DNA of 8,685 bases from Deltaproteobacteria bacterium. GTDB lineage: Bacteria > Desulfobacterota > Desulfarculia > Adiutricales > Adiutricaceae. Below are positions 1 through 5,872 of the stretch, in pieces (position 1 is the stretch's first letter; every line of letters starts with the position of its first letter). A program made the position numbers and the translations under genes. A model generated the notes under the pieces. That model was not told the DNA's origin. It did not search any database and saw only the letters and a program-made list of their open reading frames with translations. Where the stretch lies: positions 1-8,685 of the forward strand of contig JAITQT010000007.1 of assembly GCA_031288745.1 (NCBI GenBank), in the 5' to 3' direction.

Positions 1-990
1 AAAATTAATGTGGCTTTCTTCTTCTAGAGCTTTTACCTCTTCAAGGGTCTTGAGAGTCGACTGATAGATGTTTTGAACATCCTCGGGGCTAAGCTTTAAG
101 GCCCGGCATTTAACGGCAAAGCCTTTGGGATCTTTTTTTACGCTCTGGCAAAACTTTTTTAAAGCCGTGGGGTTACTAACCTCGAGGCGCAGGCAGTTTT
201 TATTGACTACCTCTTTAAACTTGGCAAAACGGGCCCGCCAATCCCTTAAACGGCTAACCATATTATCGTATTGAAGCTTATTAAGATTAAGTTTAAAAAA
301 AAGGCACTCTATTTCATAATCATATTTTTCTAAGTGCTCATAAATTTTTCTTCTTCTAATAACAGAAGATGTTTTAAATTCTTTATCAACTTTTTTTAAA
401 TAACGAGCCTGATTATTAACCTGTTGCTCTATTTGCTTAATTATAGCTAAAATCTGCTGGTTTCTCTTCTCTAGTCCGTGACCGTCTGGGTTTAGCGGGT
501 CCTCTATTTCTTCCACGTCTTTAACCACATCTTTGAGGCGCAGTTCTTTGGCTTCTAACTTACGGCCAATCTCTAAAACGCTCTCTAGGCCCACCCTAGT
601 CTTCATAATTGATTTTATGACCTCGCGCTCCCCAGATTCTATAAGTTTGGCTATCTCGACTTCATTTTCCCTAGTTAGGAGAGTGATTTGGCCCATATCT
701 TTAAGATAAAGCTTAACCGGATCGTTAAAAAAATCTGAGTCCTCGTGCGAGCGTGAATTTTGAGATGGCAGAGGTTCCTGTTTTTGATTTTCAAATTTCT
801 TCTCGACCTTCAGAAGTTCGAGATCGTCTACCACGCACATCTCAAGCGCCTCGAAAAGAGCCATGACTTCGTCTAAGTTCCCTAGCTCCTCGCCTTCGGC
901 CACGACCGCCTCGTCGAGCAGTGAGAAATCAAAATCGCTTTTCGCGTTATCCGCGACACTAACGTCGCGATAGCGAGGTTGGCTGGGCAC
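1..990 (-). CDS. rpoD: RNA polymerase primary sigma factor RpoD (sigma-70), N-terminal part, cut by window edge
   Basis: Reading inward from 990, 330 codons are open to the window edge; the C-terminal DNA-binding regions 2-4 lie outside. The start is GTG at 990, with GGGAGGT four bases upstream and an in-frame TAA further up; no ATG is available. Residues about 90-121 are sigma region 1.2 (DPVKLYLKDMGQITLLTREN, then EVEIAKLIE), close to the canonical proteobacterial sequence. Residues about 122-330 are charged and helical and fit the long non-conserved region between 1.2 and 2.1. The first 60 residues are acidic and match only the last helix of region 1.1 (LDEVMALFEALEMCVVDDLELL), so region 1.1 seems shortened. 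It directs RNA polymerase to housekeeping promoters. It follows dnaG by 141 bases on the same strand, the order of the macromolecular synthesis operon. Identity is secure; the exact start is less so (an in-frame TTG lies seven codons upstream). Confidence 0.93.
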   Translation of the reverse strand, partial: MPSQPRYRDVSVADNAKSDFDFSLLDEAVVAEGEELGNLDEVMALFEALEMCVVDDLELLKVEKKFENQKQEPLPSQNSRSHEDSDFFNDPVKLYLKDMGQITLLTRENEVEIAKLIESGEREVIKSIMKTRVGLESVLEIGRKLEAKELRLKDVVKDVEEIEDPLNPDGHGLEKRNQQILAIIKQIEQQVNNQARYLKKVDKEFKTSSVIRRRKIYEHLEKYDYEIECLFFKLNLNKLQYDNMVSRLRDWRARFAKFKEVVNKNCLRLEVSNPTALKKFCQSVKKDPKGFAVKCRALKLSPEDVQNIYQSTLKTLEEVKALEEESHINF

Positions 991-1032
991 CTTTACCTCC
1001 CATTTAATCAACGGCCTAAGGGTTTGAGAGCT

Positions 1033-1038
1033 ATTATA
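1033..1038 (-). promoter_or_regulatory. Candidate -10 box of an rpoD promoter
   Basis: A perfect TATAAT reads on the minus strand in the dnaG-rpoD gap, about 43 bases before the rpoD GTG. No recognisable -35 lies 16-18 bases upstream, where the sequence is a T tract. Its place just after a terminator-like hairpin suggests rpoD has its own transcript in addition to readthrough from dnaG. The AT-rich background makes chance matches possible. Confidence 0.4.
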
Positions 1039-1050
1039 GCCTCTTTAGGG

Positions 1051-1077
1051 AAAAAAAAATGGAGAGCTGACTCTCTC
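1051..1077 (-). terminator. Weak intrinsic terminator between dnaG and rpoD
   Basis: On the minus strand GAGAG-TCAG-CTCTC forms a five-bp stem with a four-base loop, followed by CA and nine T. The stem is short, so partial termination or attenuation of dnaG readthrough into rpoD is more likely than a full stop. The -10 box of the candidate rpoD promoter follows directly. Confidence 0.42.
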
Positions 1078-1131
1078 GGGGCTAAATATTCGACTCGAAG
1101 GGCTAAAAAACATCCTTTTGGGTTTAAATTA

Positions 1132-2895
1132 TCAAAAACACCGATGATTGTTAACTAATTCTTCTAAAAGCTTTTCGTCTCCGATTTCCTGAGCCCTACG
1201 AGCGGCCTGGATATATCTTAATTGCTCGCGCCGACGGGACTTTAAGGTCAATTTATCAATAATAGAGCTAGCCACGGCCAAGGCCTGCTCCTTATTATCG
1301 CGGCGAGGGGAAAGGACGGCGGAGGCCAATAAGGCGCTCATTAGAGGATCTTCTTCTAGCTTTAAAAGCTCTGGTTTTAGGCCCCCAATTTGCTTAAGCT
1401 GAGTTAATAAAGCGCTTAAAACGGGTTTCGTTCTATCCTCGGGCCAAACTGGCAATAGTTCGTCGGTTAAAAGTGGAGCACATTCGGGGTGGGCCACCAC
1501 GTGCGAGATTAAGAGTCCGGCTAAGTGATCGTAGTCGCGAGGAGGCAACGTGGGCGAGCTTAAAGCTTTGGGCGGCCCACTGGGGCGACTTAATTGACCT
1601 AAAGACTCCGGGGTTAGGCCCAGTTTTTCAGCTAATTGATTTCTTAAATACTGAGCTTTAGCTCCATCAGGCACCAATTTAAGCACTTCTTTAGCTTCAG
1701 AAATCAATCTTGATTGCCCAGTAACGGTCGAGGGGGTCGTAGCCATGAGGCGCTCAACGTAATAATCGGCAATGTCTTTAGCCTGGTCGGCCAAGGCGAA
1801 GAAGGCCTCAGGGCCCTCTTGTCGAACAAAAGTATCGGGATCGTGCCCCTCAGGTAGCCTAATAACCCTACCATCAATTTCAGCGTTAAAAAGGAGAGGC
1901 AAAGCCCTTTTGGCCGCCTGAACGCCGGCCTCGTCAGAATCAAAAACCAAGTGAACTTCCACCGATTGGCCCCTTAATAAATTGACCTGAGACTGAGTAA
2001 GAGAAGTGCCCATGGCGGCTACCACTGGCCTGACCCCATGAGAAACCAAGGAAATTAGATCGAAATAGCCCTCCACCACAAAGGCCAACCCCCCAGCCCT
2101 AATGTGAGAGCGAGCCTGAGTTAAACCATAGAGGACCTTACCCTTTTGATAGACAACTGAAGCAGGGGAATTTAAATATTTTGGCTCGTGAACCGAGGGC
2201 TTGGTTAAAATGCGCCCAGCAAAGGCCACTACACGGGTTTCTGTATCTAGCACAGGAATTATCAAACGGTTGCGAAAGAGATCGTAATAATTGGGTCCTA
2301 CAGCCTCAGCCCGATTATTAGAGTTGACGCTTTGCTTAATTAAGCCTGCGGCTGATAAGATAGACTCGTTAAAGCCCTTGCGGCGCAGCCGATGATAAAG
2401 ATTATGCCAACTATCGAAAGCTAAACCTAGGCCGTAATTTTTGGCTACCGTCTCATCAATGCCACGATTGGCTAAATAATTACGGGCTTCTTCGCCGGCC
2501 GCAGACCACAAATTTTCTACGAAAATCTCTTTAGCTAAGCGCAAGGCCTCAAAAATTTTTAACTTCTCGCCATCTTCTGAGGCTCCTAGATCGCTCTGGC
2601 TAGAAACGGGAATAGCGATGCCGGCCAGCGAGGCTAGCTCCCTAATAGCTTGGGGGAAAGAGCAGCCGCGGATAGCCATTAGAAAATTAACCGAGCGCCC
2701 GCCCACGCCGCAGCCAAAGCAATGGTAAAAACCACGCTCAGGGTGAACGAAAAACGAGGGCGTCTTTTCATTATGAAAGGGGCATAATCCCCGCCAAGAA
2801 ACCCCCGCTCGCTTAAGATCAACGTGCTGGCCAATTAATTGAACAATATCGGTGGCTTCTAATACTTCGTCTATAATAGACTGTTTAATAGGCAT
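1132..2895 (-). CDS. dnaG: DNA primase DnaG
   Basis: A 587-residue primase, a usual length for the family, that makes RNA primers for lagging-strand and origin synthesis at the replication fork. The N-terminal zinc-binding domain has C38, H41, C59 and C62 (CPFH ... CFGC). The catalytic core carries FRNRLIIPV (207-215) and KYLNSP (239-244). The TOPRIM fold shows EGYFD (275-279) and DSDEAG (319-324), giving metal ligands E275, D319 and D321. Residues from about 430 are the poorly conserved helical region that in this family contacts the DnaB helicase. The ATG at 2895 fits the family N-terminus (start followed by IDEVLEATDIVQLIG), but no clear Shine-Dalgarno precedes it. It lies upstream of rpoD on the same strand; no rpsU gene precedes it, unlike the enterobacterial operon. 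Confidence 0.97.
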   Translation of the reverse strand: MPIKQSIIDEVLEATDIVQLIGQHVDLKRAGVSWRGLCPFHNEKTPSFFVHPERGFYHCFGCGVGGRSVNFLMAIRGCSFPQAIRELASLAGIAIPVSSQSDLGASEDGEKLKIFEALRLAKEIFVENLWSAAGEEARNYLANRGIDETVAKNYGLGLAFDSWHNLYHRLRRKGFNESILSAAGLIKQSVNSNNRAEAVGPNYYDLFRNRLIIPVLDTETRVVAFAGRILTKPSVHEPKYLNSPASVVYQKGKVLYGLTQARSHIRAGGLAFVVEGYFDLISLVSHGVRPVVAAMGTSLTQSQVNLLRGQSVEVHLVFDSDEAGVQAAKRALPLLFNAEIDGRVIRLPEGHDPDTFVRQEGPEAFFALADQAKDIADYYVERLMATTPSTVTGQSRLISEAKEVLKLVPDGAKAQYLRNQLAEKLGLTPESLGQLSRPSGPPKALSSPTLPPRDYDHLAGLLISHVVAHPECAPLLTDELLPVWPEDRTKPVLSALLTQLKQIGGLKPELLKLEEDPLMSALLASAVLSPRRDNKEQALAVASSIIDKLTLKSRRREQLRYIQAARRAQEIGDEKLLEELVNNHRCF

Positions 2896-3065
2896 AAATT
2901 CAATAATCGCTTCTTCATAAGTTAAAATTTAGTTTAAACCACCCGGTCCTAAAACTCCAAAATAGGCGGGCTTTCTAAGCTGATAAATGGCCCTAAGGTC
3001 AAAATACTAGCCAAAAATAGAGATAAAAAAGCCTTTGAAATCCTAATTGAAATGGAGTAATCTAT

Positions 3066-3093
3066 TTTATAATAATCGCACTTAACGGTTCAA
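3066..3093 (-). promoter_or_regulatory. Candidate sigma-70 promoter for dnaG
   Basis: On the minus strand TTGAAC (3093-3088) is followed after 16 bases by TATAAA (3071-3066). Transcription would start near 3059, leaving a leader of about 160 bases before dnaG. It is the best two-box match facing dnaG in this gap. Confidence 0.42.
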
Positions 3094-3238
3094 GAGGCCC
3101 TGATTTTTTTTTATCGAAATTAAAGGGGAAAAAGAAGAAAAGAATCAGAGGGTCGAGCAACCCAACCGAGCCTTATCTTTCATATAATAAGTCATCTTTT
3201 TACAATTTCAAGTGGGTGGATTAATGATTTTTTTATTT

Positions 3239-3268
3239 TTGTCGATACGTGACTTAGAGGGGTTATAC
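3239..3268 (+). promoter_or_regulatory. Candidate promoter for the OmpA-domain gene, overlapping repeats
   Basis: TTGTCG (3239-3244), an 18-base spacer and TTATAC (3263-3268) face the plus-strand gene. The -10 box overlaps the second copy of the ATACGT repeat. A perfect TATAAT at 3302-3307, lacking a -35, is a rival. Confidence 0.3.
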
Positions 3269-3276
3269 GTTACGTA
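3245..3276. repeat. Paired ATACGTKAC repeat and TACGTTACGTA palindrome, possible operator
   Basis: ATACGTGAC (3245-3253) and ATACGTTAC (3265-3273) are the same in eight of nine bases and start exactly 20 bases apart, about two helical turns. The second copy is part of the perfect 5-1-5 palindrome TACGTTACGTA (3266-3276). They overlap the promoter candidate for the downstream gene, as an operator would. No regulator gene is in the window, so the role is inferred. Confidence 0.3.
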
Positions 3277-3420
3277 ATCAGATCGTTTTTATAAAAAGAC
3301 CTATAATCAACCTACCTTTAACCCAAAAAACTCGAAAAAAAATTTTAAGCCTCCCAATCAAATCTAATCCTTAACGCGCCCTTAGGCTTTTGGGCTAAAA
3401 AATAGGAGCTAGTAAAGCTT

Positions 3421-4425
3421 TTGGCCAAGCGAAGTAAAATGAAAAGCTTAATTAAAATATTTTTTTTCTCCGCCCTCTTATTAGTCGTCCCCCCCCAAGT
3501 GGGTATTTGGCCTATGACTAACCATCACGAGTACTTTCCGTACGGCTGGGCTAAGCCCGCTCTATACGGGGCCTTAAGGACGACCGACGAGATGATCGAT
3601 TTTGATATTACCGTCGAAGGAGAAGAGACGAGGCGAGAGGAATTTATATTACCAGATAACGAGGGCCGCGCCTTAAGGTTAAGCCATAACGGGAGGGTCT
3701 TTTGTTACGTGATTGATCATGATTTAGAAGAGCCATGGGATTTTCAGGTAGTCGATTACGACGGCAGCGGTGCTTTTGAAAGCAAAGAGCCACCCTTTTC
3801 TGATTTTCCTCTTCCCCGTTGGACTTTCATTAACTACCCCTTCCAATATATTAACGGGCGAAGGCTAACCGATTTAACCGGGGTCAGAGATCCCTCGGCC
3901 AAACAAATGGCCGACGCTTTGCGTCCCGGCCCCAGGCAAAGGCGCTCGGCCTATACACCCGAGCAAAAAGCGGCCTTAACTATCGCTAGAGGCGGCACCC
4001 CGCCTCCAGAAAAGTGGGTTAACGAACCTGAGGGCGATTACCAACCCAGACTTGCCTTAAACATCCTCTTTGATTTTGATAAAGACACTTTAACTAACGA
4101 GGCCCGCTCAGTTTTAAACACCTTAGGTAAGGTAATGACCTCAAAAGAGCTGGTAGGTAGCCGCTTTCGCCTTGAAGGGCACACCGACGCTAAGGGGAGC
4201 TTTGAATACAATATGGATCTCTCAAGACGCCGGGCCTTATCTGTCCAGCGCTACCTTACGGAAAACTTTGATTTGAGTTCCGATCAGCTCCCCACCGAAG
4301 GCTTGGGTGAATCAAGGCCTCTTCCTAACATCGACCCTGAAGACGGCCGCAACCGAAGAGTGGAAATAGTTAACCTTTCCACCTCAAATTATATCACTTC
4401 TAAAGATACGCCCGACAGGCAGTGA
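3421..4425 (+). CDS. Secreted protein with C-terminal OmpA-family peptidoglycan-binding domain
   Basis: A 334-residue protein whose last third (about 210-318) is an OmpA C-terminal domain. It shows ILFDFDKDTLTNEA (215-228), EGHTDAKG (252-259), YNMDLSRRRA (263-272) and GRNRRVEI (309-316). D256 and R271 are 15 residues apart, the spacing of the Asp/Arg pair that binds diaminopimelate in characterised OmpA domains, so it probably anchors to peptidoglycan in the periplasm. Residues about 7-26 are a basic then strongly hydrophobic segment, like a signal peptide or membrane anchor; I see no clear AxA site and no lipobox Cys. Residues 30-200 match nothing I recognise and include DYDGSGAFE (112-120). 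The start is TTG at 3421, with AGGAG 12 bases upstream and an in-frame TAG at 3403; the alternative ATG at 3439 has no ribosome site. The gene stands alone, and I see no terminator directly after it. Confidence 0.85.
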   Translation: MAKRSKMKSLIKIFFFSALLLVVPPQVGIWPMTNHHEYFPYGWAKPALYGALRTTDEMIDFDITVEGEETRREEFILPDNEGRALRLSHNGRVFCYVIDHDLEEPWDFQVVDYDGSGAFESKEPPFSDFPLPRWTFINYPFQYINGRRLTDLTGVRDPSAKQMADALRPGPRQRRSAYTPEQKAALTIARGGTPPPEKWVNEPEGDYQPRLALNILFDFDKDTLTNEARSVLNTLGKVMTSKELVGSRFRLEGHTDAKGSFEYNMDLSRRRALSVQRYLTENFDLSSDQLPTEGLGESRPLPNIDPEDGRNRRVEIVNLSTSNYITSKDTPDRQ

Positions 4426-4463
4426 AGAAAGAACAGCTTACTAGGTTAAAATAAAAAAAATCG

Positions 4464-4492
4464 TTGACAGGGCCTACTTTAACTGTTAGGAT
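4464..4492 (+). promoter_or_regulatory. Strong candidate promoter of the aro-phe leader
   Basis: A perfect -35 TTGACA (4464-4469) is followed after exactly 17 bases by TAGGAT (4487-4492). The overlapping GATAAT (4490-4495) is an alternative -10 with a longer spacer. It is the best promoter match in the window. Transcription would begin near 4500, about 100 bases before the leader ORF and some 290 before the end of the terminator. Confidence 0.6.
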
Positions 4493-4597
4493 AATTCGGT
4501 TGAAAATATTTCGGCCGTGGGTATTAATTTTTCCGTTAACCCTTAGCTTAAAAACGCCATTGTTTTATTAAAATTTAACTAAAAATATACTTACATA

Positions 4598-4732
4598 ATG
4601 AAAAACTTTTTAAACCATAATTTTCAAGCGACTTCTTCCTTTACTTGGCCCAAGAACCTGGGCTGGTCCAGATTTTTTGCTGGCTATTTTTACTTTAGCA
4701 CCGGTATCGGAAGGGGTCCCCTTAAGCCTTAG
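4598..4732 (+). CDS. Aromatic amino acid leader peptide (44 aa), putative attenuator peptide
   Basis: An ATG-started ORF of 44 codons ending in TAG. It encodes seven Phe, two Tyr and two Trp, a quarter of all residues. Six of eight codons at 26-33 are aromatic (FFAGYFYF, 4673-4696), with Trp at 17 and 23. It lies between a strong promoter and an intrinsic terminator, directly ahead of DAHP synthase and chorismate mutase-prephenate dehydratase. That is the arrangement of pheL- and trpL-type leader peptides, whose translation senses charged tRNA. It is longer than the enterobacterial examples (15 residues for PheL). No good Shine-Dalgarno precedes the ATG, the main weakness; dnaG and trxB here also lack one. 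The sequence resembles no other protein I know and probably acts only through its translation. It could be a chance ORF, but the composition and position argue against that. Confidence 0.62.
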   Translation: MKNFLNHNFQATSSFTWPKNLGWSRFFAGYFYFSTGIGRGPLKP

Positions 4733-4764
4733 CTCGTGATGAATATTATCACTTAGGCCGCCGG
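4678..4764 (+). promoter_or_regulatory. Mutually exclusive leader RNA pairings (protector and antiterminator)
   Basis: Worked out by hand. TGCTGG (4678-4683, within leader codons 27-29) can pair with CCGGTA (4701-4706), looping out the Tyr-Phe-Tyr-Phe codons. The same segment extended to 4710 can instead pair with the terminator's 5' arm: 4701-4704 with 4761-4764, and 4708-4710 with 4758-4760, seven G-C pairs with a three-base bulge. A ribosome stalled at codons 26-33 would disturb the first pairing and free the second, blocking the terminator. Further local hairpins are AAGGG/CCCTT (4711-4723) and GTGATGA/TTATCAC (4736-4752). The protector has two G-U pairs and is weak. Confidence 0.42.
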
Positions 4765-4793
4765 CGAGACCCTTTCGCTGGCGGTTTTTTTTT
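4758..4793 (+). terminator. Intrinsic terminator (attenuator) ahead of DAHP synthase
   Basis: CCGCCGGCGA (4758-4767) pairs with TCGCTGGCGG (4775-4784) in a ten-bp stem with one G-U pair and a seven-base loop, followed by nine T (4785-4793). It is the strongest terminator in the window and works only on the plus strand. It lies 332 bases beyond the OmpA-domain gene, past a new promoter, and 26 bases past the leader stop codon, so it fits an attenuator better than the end of the upstream gene. Confidence 0.8.
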
Positions 4794-4943
4794 GGTTATT
4801 TTTTTAGTCTTGTTTTTATCTTAATTTAGACATATTAGTATCTTAAATTAAATAAAATTGAATTTTAAAATAAACAGTAATTTATAGTATTCTTTTTACA
4901 ACTTTTATTCATTTTTTATATTTTCCTCTTAGGGAGTCCAACC

Positions 4944-5861
4944 ATGAAACAACTAACCGTTAGCGCCGAGACCGAAACCCCTATGGTGCCCAAAAAACTT
5001 CCCGCTTACAGACAAGCCAGCCGCCTAACTCACCCTCAAGACACTATCGTCAATCTTGGGACCTACGCCATAGGAGGACCAGAGTTTATCGTTATGGCCG
5101 GTCCTTGCTCGGTGGAAGCCGATCCTCAAATGCTGGGCACCGCTTGGGAAGTAAAGATGTCTGGGGCTCATATCCTAAGGGGCGGGGCTTTTAAACCCCG
5201 TAGCTCACCCTATAGTTTCCAAGGTCTGGCCGAAGACGGCTTAAAACTCCTCGCTAAGGCTAGAGAGCTAACGGGCCTAGGCATTGTTACCGAAGTGATG
5301 GATAGTAGCGACGTCGATCTAGTCGAATCGTACGCCGATATCCTTCAGGTGGGGGCTAGAAACTCCCAAAATTTTACTCTTTTAAAGCGTCTCGGCAAAG
5401 CTAATAAGCCGGTCCTCTTAAAACGGGGCCTGATGAACACGGTAGAAGAATTTTTATGTTCGGCCGAATATGTTCTAGCCGGCGGCAATCACCAGGTCAT
5501 CCTCTGCGAACGCGGCATTAGGACCTTTGAGACCTCAACTAGAAATACCCTCGATCTCTCTTCCATTTTAGCAATTAAAGAAAAAAGTCACTTACCCGTC
5601 ATAGTCGATCCTAGTCACGCTAGCGGCAAGGCCAACTACGTGGGACCACTTTCTAAGGCCTCCTTAGCCGTCGGGGCCGACGGGTTAATGATTGAAGTCC
5701 ACTGCGCTCCAGAAATAGCCTTATGCGACGGCGACGAGTCGCTTTTGCCAGAGCAATTTAAAGAACTTATGTTAAGCCTAACCGAGCTAGCCCCCCACTT
5801 TGGGCGCAGCATCTCCACCTTAACCCAAAAAGAGCCTTCCGCAGCTAATAACGGCTGGTAG
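4944..5861 (+). CDS. aroF: 3-deoxy-7-phosphoheptulonate (DAHP) synthase, type I-beta, without N-terminal regulatory domain
   Basis: A cytosolic enzyme joining phosphoenolpyruvate and erythrose 4-phosphate, the first step of the shikimate pathway. The 305 residues align from about residue 19 to the end with the barrel of Thermotoga maritima-type enzymes: AGPCSVE (52-58), GGAFKPRSSPYSFQGL (80-95), QVGARNSQNF (135-144), LLKRG (158-162), RNTLDLS (200-206), VDPSHASG (221-228). Metal ligands C55, H225, E251 and D262 match C102, H272, E298 and D309 of that enzyme at a constant offset of 47. The usual N-terminal ferredoxin-like feedback domain is missing; only about 18 unrelated residues precede the linker. 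AGGGAG seven bases upstream supports the ATG. pheA follows after 11 bases, so the two are one operon behind the attenuator. The function is certain; the gene symbol varies among organisms. Confidence 0.95.
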   Translation: MKQLTVSAETETPMVPKKLPAYRQASRLTHPQDTIVNLGTYAIGGPEFIVMAGPCSVEADPQMLGTAWEVKMSGAHILRGGAFKPRSSPYSFQGLAEDGLKLLAKARELTGLGIVTEVMDSSDVDLVESYADILQVGARNSQNFTLLKRLGKANKPVLLKRGLMNTVEEFLCSAEYVLAGGNHQVILCERGIRTFETSTRNTLDLSSILAIKEKSHLPVIVDPSHASGKANYVGPLSKASLAVGADGLMIEVHCAPEIALCDGDESLLPEQFKELMLSLTELAPHFGRSISTLTQKEPSAANNGW

Positions 5862-5872
5862 GAGTTAAATCT

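Larger units (their letters stand above)
2896..3420. other. Gene-free divergent intergenic region between dnaG and the OmpA-domain gene
   Basis: 525 AT-rich bases hold no convincing gene or tRNA on either strand. Visible structures are a promoter candidate for dnaG, one or more promoter candidates for the plus-strand gene, a purine-rich run at about 3121-3150, and a direct repeat with a palindrome at 3245-3276. Perfect TATAAT boxes at 3183-3188 and 3302-3307 (plus) have no matching -35. Confidence 0.6.
4426..4943 (+). promoter_or_regulatory. Regulatory leader region of the aro-phe operon
   Basis: 518 bases between the OmpA-domain gene and DAHP synthase contain a near-consensus promoter, an aromatic-rich short ORF, several hairpins and a strong terminator, listed separately. 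From the terminator to the DAHP synthase start (4794-4943) the sequence is extremely AT-rich and carries no gene. A weak second promoter, TTGAAT (4858-4863) with TATAGT (4883-4888) at 19 bases, might bypass the terminator. Confidence 0.65.

Noticed and set aside
1473..1943. Open frames opposite and alongside dnaG
   Set aside because: They are antisense or out-of-frame shadows of a fully conserved primase gene, with no family resemblance of their own.
2871..2918. 15-codon minus-strand ORF overlapping the dnaG start (starts MKKRLL)
   Set aside because: No ribosome site and no distinctive composition; translational coupling to dnaG cannot be supported.
3088..3120. GGTTCAA followed by GGCCC and a T run, resembling a tRNA T-arm and terminator
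   Set aside because: No acceptor, anticodon or D-arm can be folded around it, and no stable hairpin precedes the T run.
3224..3277. 17-codon plus-strand ORF after GGTGG in the dnaG / OmpA-domain gap
   Set aside because: Very short, no promoter with both boxes, and no compositional or positional signal like that of the aromatic leader; likely chance in AT-rich sequence.
4500..4793. Stand-alone small RNA (6S RNA, SRP RNA or similar) from the strong promoter to the terminator
   Set aside because: I recognise no known RNA fold or conserved core, and the aromatic codon cluster with the downstream genes explains the layout better.
4858..4888. Second promoter for aroF after the attenuator (TTGAAT, TATAGT)
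   Set aside because: The 19-base spacer and weak boxes sit in nearly pure A/T sequence; kept only as a remark because it would bypass attenuation.
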